Assembly (NCBI GenBank): GCA_022841325.1
Contig: JALHRS010000030.1
Coordinates: 1-64,000 of the forward strand
Source: Lysobacterales bacterium
GTDB taxonomy: Bacteria; Pseudomonadota; Gammaproteobacteria; Xanthomonadales; SZUA-5
Reading direction: 5' to 3'
DNA length: 64,000 bases
Shown one piece after another: positions 1-8,821 of this stretch; the stretch's first letter is position 1; each line of letters opens with the position of its first letter. The translations under genes were made by a program, and so were the position numbers. The notes beneath the pieces are model-generated. The model ran no database searches. It saw only the letters and a list, made by a program, of their open reading frames with translations, and was not told where the DNA came from.

Positions 1-317
1 AACTGCACGCCCGGAAAGCTGTAGACGATCTTGATGGTGAAGTCCGGAAAGGAGTCGACGAACTGGATGGTGAAGTCCGGAAAGCTGTCCACCATCTTCC
101 ACTTGCCCGGTTCGTCGGGAAAGCTCTCGACCAGCTTGACGTGCAGATCGGCGAAGGACTCGACGATCTTGACCTTGTAGTCGGGAAAGCTGCTGACGAC
201 CTTGACTTTGCCAAAGAGCTTGCTCAGATCCGGTTGTTCGGATCGCGCAAGTCGAGGCGCGCCGAGCGCCAGTGCGAGCAGCAGTTGCTGTTGCAACCAG
301 GAACGTCGGGTCAGCAT
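1..317 (-). CDS. 7(1) septoil knot-like repeat protein (C-terminus cut off)
   Basis: Leftward open frame from the ATG at 315-317 running off the window start, about 105 residues visible. After a basic, hydrophobic N-terminus that could be an export signal (MLTRRSW, then a Leu/Ala-rich stretch ending ARS), the protein is built of about six 11-residue repeats of the form (V/I)K(V/I)VxSFPD. Examples are KVKVVSSFPD, YKVKIVESFAD, LHVKLVESFPD, GKWKMVDSFPD, FTIQFVDSFPD and FTIKIVYSFPG. The GKW insertion in the fourth repeat, followed by near-identical strands, matches what I recall of the septoil-knot (Septknot) family, whose members are predicted to form a 7(1) knot. Function is unknown. The family call is from pattern memory; the repeats themselves are directly visible. 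Alternative: another short beta-repeat secreted protein. Confidence 0.7.
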   Translation of the reverse strand, partial: MLTRRSWLQQQLLLALALGAPRLARSEQPDLSKLFGKVKVVSSFPDYKVKIVESFADLHVKLVESFPDEPGKWKMVDSFPDFTIQFVDSFPDFTIKIVYSFPGVQ

Positions 318-824
318 GGCGGGCCTCCGATTGCACGGGTATGAGCAAGCATGCGCCCATCATCCCTGTCACAGGCTGAAGCCGCGAGCTCTTGTGGGTC
401 CAGACTTGTCTGGACGCTTCTCATCCACGTCCAGGAAGAGCGTCCAGACAAGTCTGGACCTACCGAAGCGCATCGCCCCAGGGACGGATGGCTTGGGCGT
501 GCCTTGGTCACGCTGCGCCTGGCCCAACGATCACGGCTTGTGGTCACCCGTCATCATGAAAGTCCTCGCCGCCATGACCGTTGCATGGGATTTCTTGCCT
601 AACCCCTCTCCAGCTCTCCCCGAACATCGGGGAGGGTGCGACAGCACTCGCCTGAACGACTTTCACGGCAGCCTGGCCGACCGGCTGGCGTAAGCTCCAG
701 CTGAAGCGAATTCCGGATGGCATCTGCCAGCGGCGCTAGGTTCAGGCGCGGCTGGCAACATGGCAGTGGTCTGCAACCGAACAGGGCGGCCAGACCTGCT
801 GCTGACCCTGCGGGAATCAAGATC
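318..824. other. Gene-free divergent intergenic region
   Basis: No convincing gene between the septoil-knot-like gene (leftward) and the DUF3011 gene (rightward). It contains the nested palindromic repeat at 397-460 and a perfect 8-bp hairpin at 616-634 (CTCCCCGA, ACA loop, TCGGGGAG). Open frames crossing it are Arg/Ser-rich and look like shadows. Confidence 0.6.
397..460. repeat. Nested palindromic repeat, copy 1
   Basis: The 18-mer GTCCAGACTTGTCTGGAC (398-415) is itself an 8-2-8 palindrome. Its exact reverse complement lies at 442-459, so the whole unit is an inverted pair of palindromes with a 26-nt spacer. A second copy with the same arms is at 5945-6006. Two copies of the same paired arrangement point to a REP/BIME-type dispersed element. 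Confidence 0.85.
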
Positions 825-1388
825 ATGATGACAGCTGCACGTGGATGGTTTCTCGCCATTGCGACCCTGGTTTCGGGTGCCGCCTATGCCAGTCACGATT
901 ACGACGACGTATTCAAATGCGAATCCAAGGATCGCGAACCCAGCTATTGCCGGGCGGATACACGCGGTGAGGTCGTGCTGGTCCGGCAACTCAGCCGGAA
1001 GCCCTGCATCGAGGGCAACACCTGGGGTGTAGATCGCCGCGGGGTCTGGGTCAGTGGCGGCTGTCGAGCCGAGTTTGCGGTGTCCTCCGGGCGCGGCTAC
1101 TACGACCAGCGCGCCTATGACCGCGCCCGTGACAATGATCGAGGTTACCAACGCGACCGCGGCCTGCCCGATCCCAATGGTCGTGGCGGACGCGGTGGCA
1201 GTCAGCTGATCAAATGCGAATCGCGCGATCGCGACTACAAGCACTGCAGGGTGCGGGTGCGCGGCAACGTCGAACTCGCAAACCAGCTGAGCGACACCCG
1301 CTGTGTCTATGGCCAGACCTGGGGCAGTGATCGCAACGGTGTCTGGGTCAGGGGCGGTTGCCGGGGTGAGTTCGTGATTTACGACTGA
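825..1388 (+). CDS. Exported DUF3011 protein with two repeats
   Basis: A 187-residue protein. The frame extends further upstream, but the ATG at 825 (or 828) begins a clear signal peptide (MMTAARGWFLAIATLVSG, cleavage near AYA-SHD), so that start is preferred. The mature part has two DUF3011-type units, each with CES.D.....C, a G.V.L..QLS stretch, a second Cys, WG....GVWV and GCR.EF. They are joined by a Tyr/Arg/Asp/Gly-rich linker (residues about 90-125). Four conserved Cys per unit suggest disulfides in the periplasm or outside the cell. The role of DUF3011 is not known. It stands alone between the septoil-knot-like gene and a convergent GntR gene. Confidence 0.85.
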   Translation: MMTAARGWFLAIATLVSGAAYASHDYDDVFKCESKDREPSYCRADTRGEVVLVRQLSRKPCIEGNTWGVDRRGVWVSGGCRAEFAVSSGRGYYDQRAYDRARDNDRGYQRDRGLPDPNGRGGRGGSQLIKCESRDRDYKHCRVRVRGNVELANQLSDTRCVYGQTWGSDRNGVWVRGGCRGEFVIYD

Positions 1389-1439
1389 AGGGGGCGCTTG
1401 CATCAATGACGCCGTAAGTCACTCATTTGGATATCTATG

Positions 1440-1532
1440 AAAAGGGGCAGGGGGCAAGGGGCAGGGGACCCACCCCGCCGCACGATCTGAACATGCCGCA
1501 AGCTTGCGCCCCTGCCCCCTGCCCCTTTTTTT
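1440..1532. terminator. Long inverted repeat / terminator between convergent genes
   Basis: Left arm 1440-1467 is built of GGGGCA/GGGGGCA units preceded by AAAA. The right arm, from about 1508, reads GCCCCCTGCCCC followed by seven T (1526-1532). Sixteen consecutive pairs match, then a one-nt bulge, then further GC pairs; the loop is about 40 nt. Position (between the DUF3011 gene and the end of the GntR gene) and the T-run fit a terminator made from the G-rich intergenic repeat family. Confidence 0.7.
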
Positions 1533-1617
1533 GCCGCGCAAACAAGCTCACTGCACGGTGCGCCCGCGACTCCCGCAGCGAAAGCCGGCATTCCGCTGGT
1601 GGCTGCGCGGACACAGC

Positions 1618-2397
1618 TCAGCGCTTGCCGCGCACCAGTACATCGGATGACGACAGCTTCATGTGGTACTGGAAACGATCCGGGCGATAGCAGGCAATCA
1701 GGAAGTCGATGGGCCGGCCGCGCTGATCGAAGGCGATACGCGTGACCTGCAGCAGGGGGTCGCCCACGCGCACGACCAGTCGTTGCGCCAGCGTCGTGTC
1801 GGCGGCCACCGCAGTCAGCACCTGATCGACACTCTGCAGATGCACGCCCAGTTTGCGGAACAGGTCGAGCCGGCTGTGGGTCTTCAGTGCCTCGTGCTCC
1901 ATGCCGGTGCCGATCGGGATGGTCCAGCTGGTGTAATGGGCGAAGGGCAGACCTTCGCTGAGCCGCACCCTGACCACGCGCTCGACCGTCTGGTCGGCTT
2001 CCACGCGCAAGGCCTCGGCCACGGCTGGCGGGGGCGTTACCCGGGCGAATTCGATCAGGCGCACCTGGGTCTCGCGGCTCATCACCCTGAGGCTGTCGAG
2101 CATGTTGTTCAGCGGTGCGCGCAGCACCTTGGGCTCGTACTTGTAGGTGACATGGGTGCCGCGACCGCGATGACGGGAGACATAGCCCTCGGCCTCCAGA
2201 TCGTCGAGCGCACGCTTGACGGTGATGCGGGAGACATTGAAGAACACGGCGATGTCTTTTTCGGCGGGCAGCAAGGTGCCCTGGCGCAGATCTCCGCCCT
2301 CGATCTTGCGCTTCACCACCAGATAAAGCTGATGGTAGAGCGGGGCAGGTTGATCCGGGCGCAGATTGGCGCGGTCCTCGGCGTTGAACAGGCGCAT
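1618..2397 (-). CDS. GntR/HutC-family regulator
   Basis: A 259-residue protein from the ATG at 2397 (MRLFNAEDRANL); an upstream in-frame Met exists, but the extra residues are Arg/Ser-rich and unlike coding sequence. Residues about 15-85 form a GntR winged helix: PLYHQLYLVVKRKI, LLPAEKDIAVFFNVSRITVKRAL, GYVSRHRGRGTHV. Residues about 95-255 form a UTRA ligand-binding domain typical of the HutC subgroup (LRVEADQTVERVVRVRLSEG; PIDFLIACYRPDRF). It probably represses or activates in response to a small metabolite. Divergent from mtnA with about 155 nt between starts, so autoregulation and control of mtnA are reasonable inferences, though the ligand cannot be read from sequence. Confidence 0.9.
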   Translation of the reverse strand: MRLFNAEDRANLRPDQPAPLYHQLYLVVKRKIEGGDLRQGTLLPAEKDIAVFFNVSRITVKRALDDLEAEGYVSRHRGRGTHVTYKYEPKVLRAPLNNMLDSLRVMSRETQVRLIEFARVTPPPAVAEALRVEADQTVERVVRVRLSEGLPFAHYTSWTIPIGTGMEHEALKTHSRLDLFRKLGVHLQSVDQVLTAVAADTTLAQRLVVRVGDPLLQVTRIAFDQRGRPIDFLIACYRPDRFQYHMKLSSSDVLVRGKR

Positions 2398-2425
2398 GGG
2401 CGTCGGCTGGAAGCGCTGGGAATGA

Positions 2426-2439
2426 CCTATAGATATACC
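2426..2439. promoter_or_regulatory. Candidate GntR operator / -10 region
   Basis: CCTATAGATATACC is an AT-rich imperfect palindrome 29 nt upstream of the GntR start in otherwise GC-rich DNA. HutC-type operators are often short palindromes of this composition. It could equally be the -10 element of the leftward promoter. Confidence 0.3.
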
Positions 2440-2552
2440 ATTGCCGGCACATGAACTGTGTCGGCGTCGGCGTGGCACTTGCCCGGAGGATGCGGCAGCA
2501 TGCGCGCTGGCGGCGCCGTCGTCGCTCCCGTTTCCGAATTCTGACGAGAACC

Positions 2553-3596
2553 ATGTCCAGCGAACTCCTCAAACCCTTTGACCGCGTGCGTGCCCTGCGC
2601 TTCGACCAGAACGGTCTGGCCCTGCTCGATCAACGAATCCTGCCGCAGAGCAGCCAGTGGTTGCCGATGGCCGATGCCGACGCCGTGGCCGACGCCATCC
2701 GGGCGCTGATCGTGCGCGGCGCGCCGGCCATTGGCATTGCGGCGGCCTACGCGCTGGTCTTGACGGCGCGCGCCATCGCCGCTCGCCCGGACGCAGAGCG
2801 TAGGGCCGAGTTTGCCGCGGCTGCCGCCCGCTTGCGCGAAGCGCGGCCGACGGCGGTAAATCTGATGTGGGCGATCGATCGCATGCTCGGACGCTGGGGC
2901 AGCAACCCGGATCCGGCACTGGTGCAGGCCGAGGCCGAGGCCATTGATGCCGAAGATCTGGCCGCGAACTACCGCATGGCCATGACCGGTGCCGAGTTCA
3001 TCGTACAGGGCAGCGGTGTGCTGACCCACTGTAATACCGGCTCCCTGGCCACCGCCGGGCTGGGCACGGCGCTGGGCGTCATTCGGGCTGCCTTCGCCCA
3101 GGGCAAACTGTCGCAGGTCTACGCCGGCGAAACCCGGCCCTGGCTGCAGGGCGCCCGGCTGACGGTGTGGGAGTTGCTGCAGGACCAGATCCCCGCCTGT
3201 CTGATCGGCGACAGCGCCGGTGCCTGGCTGCTGGCGCAGGGCAAGGTGCAGTGGGTCATCGTCGGCGCCGATCGCATCTGCGCCAATGGCGATACCGCCA
3301 ACAAGATCGGCACTCTGTCGCTGGCCGTGGCCGCCCGCCATTTCGGCGCCAGGTTCATGGTCGTTGCGCCGACATCAACGGTGGATTTCGGCAGCGCCGA
3401 TGGCTCGGCCATCCACATTGAAGAACGCGATCCGCGCGAGCTGACCGAATATGCCGGCGTGCGCGTCGCCGCCCCCGGCGTGGCCGCCTGGAATCCGGTC
3501 TTCGATGTGACACCGGCCTCGCTGATCGATGTCATCGTCACCGAACGCGGCGCCGTCGAGCGCCCCGATGCGGAGCGGATGCAGGTGCTGTGGTAG
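2553..3596 (+). CDS. mtnA: S-methyl-5-thioribose-1-phosphate isomerase MtnA
   Basis: A 347-residue aldose-ketose isomerase of methionine salvage, converting methylthioribose-1-phosphate to methylthioribulose-1-phosphate. With the start at 2553 the catalytic Cys ([10 protein letters not shown]) is residue 160 and the catalytic Asp ([10 protein letters not shown]) is residue 240, the numbering of the characterised Bacillus enzyme, which supports this start over upstream Met codons. Other family signatures: [36 protein letters not shown] and IEERDPREL. It has a GntR neighbour but no other salvage gene beside it. The thioinosine phosphorylase and hpt at 40.7-42.0 kb supply a plausible upstream route. 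Confidence 0.97.
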   Translation: MSSELLKPFDRVRALRFDQNGLALLDQRILPQSSQWLPMADADAVADAIRALIVRGAPAIGIAAAYALVLTARAIAARPDAERRAEFAAAAARLREARPTAVNLMWAIDRMLGRWGSNPDPALVQAEAEAIDAEDLAANYRMAMTGAEFIVQGSGVLTHCNTGSLATAGLGTALGVIRAAFAQGKLSQVYAGETRPWLQGARLTVWELLQDQIPACLIGDSAGAWLLAQGKVQWVIVGADRICANGDTANKIGTLSLAVAARHFGARFMVVAPTSTVDFGSADGSAIHIEERDPRELTEYAGVRVAAPGVAAWNPVFDVTPASLIDVIVTERGAVERPDAERMQVLW

Positions 3597-3670
3597 TTGC
3601 CGTTAGAGGACGAGGGCGAAAGGGCACGAGTGCACGAAAAAGCAGGGGCAGGGCTGGAGTGAGATTCTTC

Positions 3671-3698
3671 GTGCCCCGTGCCCCGTGCCCCGTGCCCC
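3671..3698. repeat. Four GTGCCCC heptamers
   Basis: Four perfect tandem copies of GTGCCCC between the convergent mtnA and lipase-foldase genes. A looser G-rich stretch (AGCAGGGGCAGGG, 3641-3653) lies on the other side of the gap and could pair partially. Same family as the arrays at 8617-8820, 24043-24063 and 35808-35837. Confidence 0.85.
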
Positions 3699-3706
3699 GT
3701 GCAAGA

Positions 3707-4741
3707 TCACAGCCCCCCCACATCCTCGAGAGAGCGGATGCGGCGTTGTTCGGCTTCGCTGAAGTTCGCGGCCAGATAGGCTGACAATGCGGCGTCGCGG
3801 GCGGCGGCCTCGGCGGATTGCCAGCGGGCGCGTTCGCGTTGGTAGGCGGCGACGCGCTGGTCCCAGGCCTGGCGCTCGCGGTCGAGCAGTTCCATGCGTG
3901 CGGCGGCTTCTTCGCCAAAGCGTTCCTGGCGCAGCCGGTAGCGCTCGTCGGGACTGCTGGACAAGGTTTCGATGGCCTCGGCGTCGGCGATGTCGGCGTC
4001 CGCCTGCAACTGCCGGACATAGGGTTCGCGGCTGGATTCCGGCAGGGCCTGCAGCAGTTCGCGCTCGCGCGCGGCACGCTCTTCGGAAGTCAATCCGGTC
4101 TGCTCTGCCAGATCGCGACGATCCAGCGTATAGCGCTGATAGGCCTCTTCGTCGGCAAAGAATGCCTCAGCCATGTCGCTGCCGAGGTGCTGACGGCGCA
4201 ACTCGCTCAAGGCCGCCAGGCGCTCGCGGAAAGGCAGTTCGTTGAGCCTGCTGGCGGCGGCGTCCACCGATTGCAGATAGCGCAGGTAGCGCTCGAATGC
4301 GGCCATGGCCTGGCGCTTGCCCTCGGGCGTGGTCAGTTGATCCAGCCGATTCGCCAGCAACTGACGGATCTGGGCGATCGACAGTTCGCCCACGCTGCTC
4401 AGCACCTGATCGAACAATCGGCGCAGCGACAGACTGGGGATCAGTTGGCCATTGGCGTCCAGTTCCACGCTGCCGTCGATATCGGTATCGGCCAGCGATG
4501 GAGGCAGGATTGGGCCAGGGTCGGGCGTCGCCGACGGGTCGCTGGCCGCACTTTCCGGGCCGGCAAGCGACCCTGGATTGCCGGCATCGGGCTGGGCCAT
4601 GGCCGCGTTTTCGCGGTCGGCTCTCGATGCGATGTCCGCCGCGCGGTCATCGCCAGGGGCCCACAGCAGCCAGAGCAGGCCTCCTGTGACCAGCAAGGCC
4701 AGGACCGGAATCAGGAATCTCTTGGGCATGCCGAACACCAT
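3707..4741 (-). CDS. lifO: Lipase-specific foldase LifO/LipB
   Basis: A 344-residue inner-membrane-anchored periplasmic steric chaperone for the upstream lipase. It has an N-terminal membrane anchor (residues about 5-27, KRFLIPVLALLVTGGLLWLLW), a Pro/Ala/Asp-rich linker to about 80, then the foldase. The diagnostic Rx1x2FDx3x4LSx5xGE-like motif is present as RRLFDQVLSSVGE near residue 110. The remainder is a long Arg/Glu/Ala-rich helical region, as in the family. It follows the lipase gene with a 60-nt gap containing a GC hairpin. Start could also be the Met four codons in (4729); neither has a strong Shine-Dalgarno. Confidence 0.93.
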   Translation of the reverse strand: MVFGMPKRFLIPVLALLVTGGLLWLLWAPGDDRAADIASRADRENAAMAQPDAGNPGSLAGPESAASDPSATPDPGPILPPSLADTDIDGSVELDANGQLIPSLSLRRLFDQVLSSVGELSIAQIRQLLANRLDQLTTPEGKRQAMAAFERYLRYLQSVDAAASRLNELPFRERLAALSELRRQHLGSDMAEAFFADEEAYQRYTLDRRDLAEQTGLTSEERAARERELLQALPESSREPYVRQLQADADIADAEAIETLSSSPDERYRLRQERFGEEAAARMELLDRERQAWDQRVAAYQRERARWQSAEAAARDAALSAYLAANFSEAEQRRIRSLEDVGGL

Positions 4742-4760
4742 GGCGGCGCGAACTCGTCGT

Positions 4761-4787
4761 GGCCCCGCGCCGCAAGGGCGCGGGGCC
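4761..4787 (-). terminator. GC hairpin between lipase and foldase genes
   Basis: Perfect 11-bp stem (GGCCCCGCGCC / GGCGCGGGGCC) with a 5-nt loop, in the 60-nt lipA-lifO gap. There is no T-run, so it probably partly attenuates transcription or stabilises the lipA 3' end rather than ending the transcript. This could set lipase:foldase ratio (inference). Confidence 0.6.
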
Positions 4788-4801
4788 GCACAACCAGCGA
4801 C

Positions 4802-5833
<1,032 letters not shown>

Positions 5834-5944
5834 TCAGGTTGGGTTCATGTTGGCGGGCTTGCCGAGATTTCATGAACGCTTCGCGTACCCGCGATGGCGG
5901 TTATGTGGCGCCTGTCTGAATCCGCATCGGGAGTGCTGTTGTGG

Positions 5945-6006
5945 GTCCAGACTTGTCTGGACGCTCCTTTCCCTGTTGCGAGAAAAGCGTCCAGACAAGT
6001 CTGGAC
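5945..6006. repeat. Nested palindromic repeat, copy 2
   Basis: The same 18-mer palindrome as at 398-415 lies at 5945-5962 with its exact reverse complement at 5989-6006 (spacer 26 nt, different sequence). Conservation of arms and spacer length, but not of spacer sequence, between two sites implies the paired palindromes are the functional or mobile unit. Confidence 0.85.
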
Positions 6007-6032
6007 CCACAGAAGCCTGTTTGCGGCGAGCC

Positions 6033-7544
6033 TCACTGCACCTGAAAGAAGCGCAATCCGGTTTCGGCCGAGTACAAGCAGTCCGGCGGCAGGCAGCTGA
6101 TCAGCAAGAGCCCCAGCAGATAGTGGGTGAGCAGTATCGGCAGCCAGCTGCGGTGCTGCCGGTAGTGACGGGTCCACCACCAGGCCGCCAGCAGCGTCAG
6201 GCACATCAGCGCAAAATTCGGTGCGTGTGCCAGCCCGAACAGGCCGGCCGCCCACCACGGCGCCGGTGTCGGCTTCAAGGACGCCAGGCGCGGCCAGACA
6301 AATCCCAGCAGCAAGGCCTGCTGCAGCAGTACGAAGGGCAGATAGGCGGCCACGCGCTGCAGTCCGGGTGTTTGCCAGTGCCCGGTCAACGCCGCCACCA
6401 GCAGCAAGGCCGCGGCTGCGAAGAACAGCATGGGCACGGCGGCTTTCCAGGCGGCACGGGTGCCAAGCAATGAACTGCCGCGCAGGCGCAGACCAGAGAG
6501 CTGGAACAGCAGAGCCGTGGCCAGCCAGACGCGGCTGTCCTGCGGAGCTTCCTCGCCCAGTCCCAGTCCCAGATTCAGGGCCAGCACCGGCGTCAGCCCG
6601 ACACCCAGTTCCAGCAGTGATGGGGCTCTGCCCTGCGCCAGGCTCCGCCAGCGCAGCCAGAGTGCCAGCAGCGCATAGCAAGACACCAGGACCCAACCCG
6701 GAGACCAGCCCAGTGGTGGCGACGACGTCGCGACTGGAATCTCGGGCGGGCCGCGCCAGGCCGGCCAGAACAGCGTTTCGGCATCGATCCGCCGGAGCTG
6801 ATCGCGCAGCGCCAGATTCTGTTCCGGCCGCGTGCTGACGAGGTCCACAAGTACCCCGGTGATCGGTCGTCCGTGACCGGGTAGCGGTGCAGCCGGGACC
6901 AGCTGTGCAGTCGCCTCGGCCGCGCCCAGCCATTGGATGTCTGGCGGCTCGCCGCTGTGGCCCGGGCGTTGAAAACGCACTTGATCAAGGCCGATCTTAA
7001 GGCCTGCAGGGCCGGAAAAGTACAGACGGAACTCGCCCACCAGGCCGCTGCTGCCGCCCCAGCGCTGAGGCTCGCCGCCGGCGTGCGGGCTGAAATCGAG
7101 GCGATCCAGCGACAGTTGCAAGGGGTTCCAGCCGGGCAGCAGATCCACCGTGGCGGTGAGCTGATCGAGGCGCCCCGGCTGGTCGAAGATCAGGTGCAGC
7201 CTGGCGGGCGCGCTGCTGCGCAGGCGGGCCTGCAGCAGCGTGTAGCGGCGGGCGTCGATCGCCAGCCCGCGCAGGTTCAGGCGCACATTGGCCTGCCCCG
7301 AGGGCAGCGTCGCGGCGTAGACACCATCGGCCAGTGTCGCGTCCTGCGCGCCCTCGATACCGCCTCCGATCAGGTCGCGGGCCTGATCGAAATCGAAGGA
7401 CAATCGACTGTCGCCGCGGGCGTGGCGCTGCAGGTCACGCAGGCCCTGTGCGACCAGGTAGTGGTCCAGCGCCAGATTGGCCAGCACGAATGCGCCGGCC
7501 ATCAACAGGCATGCGATCAGAGTCGATCGCAGGCCGCGGATCAC
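6033..7544 (-). CDS. CPBP-like membrane protein with degenerate protease motif
   Basis: About 503 residues from the GTG at 7544, which overlaps the phhB stop (GTGA). Longer in-frame upstream sequence is antisense to phhB and rejected. Residues 1-25 form a membrane segment. Residues about 30-250 look like an extracytoplasmic beta-sandwich (VRLNLRGLAIDARR, LIFDQPGRLDQLT). The C-terminal 240 residues have about eight membrane segments and resemble CPBP/Rce1 intramembrane proteases: FGLAHAPN for the FxxxH motif and a later ILLTHYLLG. The usual EExxxR motif reads QQALLLGF, so both catalytic Glu appear replaced by Gln. Either an inactive relative or a mis-assigned fold. Confidence 0.75.
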   Translation of the reverse strand: MIRGLRSTLIACLLMAGAFVLANLALDHYLVAQGLRDLQRHARGDSRLSFDFDQARDLIGGGIEGAQDATLADGVYAATLPSGQANVRLNLRGLAIDARRYTLLQARLRSSAPARLHLIFDQPGRLDQLTATVDLLPGWNPLQLSLDRLDFSPHAGGEPQRWGGSSGLVGEFRLYFSGPAGLKIGLDQVRFQRPGHSGEPPDIQWLGAAEATAQLVPAAPLPGHGRPITGVLVDLVSTRPEQNLALRDQLRRIDAETLFWPAWRGPPEIPVATSSPPLGWSPGWVLVSCYALLALWLRWRSLAQGRAPSLLELGVGLTPVLALNLGLGLGEEAPQDSRVWLATALLFQLSGLRLRGSSLLGTRAAWKAAVPMLFFAAAALLLVAALTGHWQTPGLQRVAAYLPFVLLQQALLLGFVWPRLASLKPTPAPWWAAGLFGLAHAPNFALMCLTLLAAWWWTRHYRQHRSWLPILLTHYLLGLLLISCLPPDCLYSAETGLRFFQVQ

Positions 7545-7894
7545 TCGCGATTGGCCCCGGAAGCAGCGTACAGAGCGTCGGTCTTGGCGGCGCAGATGAA
7601 GTCGTTCAGCGAGAGGCCGCCGACATCGTGGGTATTGAAGCGCACGCTGCAGCGGCCATAACCCAGTTCCAGATCGGGATGATGATTTTCCGCCTCGGCG
7701 GTGGCGGCCAGCACGTTGACGAAAGCGACCGCGGTCAGGAAGTCCGGGAACCGGAAGTTGCGCACGATCGAGTGACCATCGGCGCTCAGTTCCCAGCGCG
7801 GCAGTTCGGCCAGCCATCGATGGGTTTCTGACTTGGGCAATCGGTCAGCCTCGCCCTGACGGGCTTGGCAGTGCATCTTCGCTAGTTCGGTCAT
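7541..7894 (-). CDS. phhB: Pterin-4a-carbinolamine dehydratase
   Basis: A 117-residue protein of the PCD/DCoH family, which dehydrates 4a-hydroxytetrahydrobiopterin formed by aromatic amino acid hydroxylases. Family signature visible: AEAENHHPDLELGYGRCSV followed by RFNTHDVGGLSLNDF. The paired His of ENHHPD and the later THD are the active-site positions. No phenylalanine hydroxylase is in the window. Divergent from nfuA and coupled by a 4-nt overlap to the downstream membrane protein. Confidence 0.95.
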   Translation of the reverse strand: MTELAKMHCQARQGEADRLPKSETHRWLAELPRWELSADGHSIVRNFRFPDFLTAVAFVNVLAATAEAENHHPDLELGYGRCSVRFNTHDVGGLSLNDFICAAKTDALYAASGANRE

Positions 7895-8023
7895 GAGGTG
7901 CTCGCGACGGTGTCGATTCAGGGTGCGGAACTGGCCGCGGTGGCATCATACCGAGTCCTGTCGGCAATCCCCGGTGCATTGACCGGGAAAGCTGGCCGAC
8001 CGCTATTCGAGTTCAGGAATTCC

Positions 8024-8611
8024 ATGATTGATATCAGCGACAGCGCCCGCGACTACTTCTCCAAACTGCTGGCCCAGCAGAGCGTGCGGGGCCTGGGTAT
8101 ACGCCTGCTGGCGATCAAGCCGGGCACCCCGGCTGGGGATTGCCGGCTGGAGTTCTGCGAGGCCGCAGAGGTCCGGGGCGATGATTTCGTGGTCGATTGC
8201 GACGGCTTCTCGATCTACATCGACAGTGCCAGCGCGCCCTTTCTCGACAGTCTCAGCATCAGTTACGAGCAGCAGCGCACCGGCGGTCAGCTGACCATCC
8301 GCGCGCCCAAGCTCAAGGGCAGTGTGCCCGGTGCCGAGGCCAGCCTGATCGAGCGCGTGCAATATGTGCTGGACACCGAAATCAATCCGGGCGTCGCCAG
8401 TCACGGCGGCCGCGTCAGTCTGGTCGAAATCAGCGGCGAAGGTGTAGTCGTGCTGCGCTTCGGCGGCGGCTGCCACGGCTGCGGCCAGGTCGACGTCACC
8501 CTCAAGCACGGCGTGGAAAAGACCCTGCGCGAGCGCGTGCCGGAAGTGACCGCAGTGCGCGACAGCACCGACCATTCCAGTGGCACGGCGCCCTATTACA
8601 AGCGGGATTGA
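8024..8611 (+). CDS. nfuA: Fe-S biogenesis protein NfuA
   Basis: A 195-residue scaffold/carrier that assembles and delivers 4Fe-4S clusters. The ATG at 8024 begins the conserved N-terminus (MIDISDSARDYFSKLL). Residues 1-95 are a degenerate A-type (IscA-like) domain lacking the full set of Cys. Residues 105-195 are the Nfu domain with the cluster-binding motif CHGCG. Length matches the E. coli protein (191). Monocistronic, with a long heptamer-derived inverted repeat after it. Confidence 0.96.
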   Translation: MIDISDSARDYFSKLLAQQSVRGLGIRLLAIKPGTPAGDCRLEFCEAAEVRGDDFVVDCDGFSIYIDSASAPFLDSLSISYEQQRTGGQLTIRAPKLKGSVPGAEASLIERVQYVLDTEINPGVASHGGRVSLVEISGEGVVVLRFGGGCHGCGQVDVTLKHGVEKTLRERVPEVTAVRDSTDHSSGTAPYYKRD

Positions 8612-8616
8612 TGGTG

Positions 8617-8820
8617 GGGCAGGGAAATCGGGGCACGGGGCACGGGGCACGGGGCTCGGGAAAGCGACGCGTTGACGCTCAGGCGTGCCTCACGCCAAGA
8701 ATGCCCTCATTCCTGGATTCAATGATGGAAGAGAAATTGCTAACGGGCGGGTTCCGGTTCGCGACGCAAGCTCAACCTGTGACTCGACCCGTGCCCCGTG
8801 CCCCGTTTCCCTTGCCCCGT
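8617..8820. repeat. 30-bp inverted repeat of GGGGCAC heptamers
   Basis: Left arm 8617-8657 contains GGGGCAGGGAAAT and three perfect GGGGCAC units plus GGGGCTC. The right arm, 8788-8820, is nearly its reverse complement: CCCGTGCCCCGTGCCCCG, then TTTCCCT, then TGCCCC. The loop is about 130 nt. The unit fills the gap between convergent nfuA and the slp gene, suggesting a shared 3'-end structure or an inserted composite repeat. Confidence 0.85.
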
Positions 8821-8821
8821 T

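Noticed and set aside
202-693. 163-codon rightward frame over the window start
   Set aside because: Antisense of the septoil-knot-like repeats and then through a palindromic repeat; no coding character.
1403-2572. 389-codon leftward frame overlapping the GntR gene
   Set aside because: Different frame from the GntR/UTRA gene and strongly Arg/Pro-rich.
3119-3541. 140-codon leftward frame opposite mtnA
   Set aside because: Shadow of mtnA, whose catalytic Cys160 and Asp240 fall at the expected positions.
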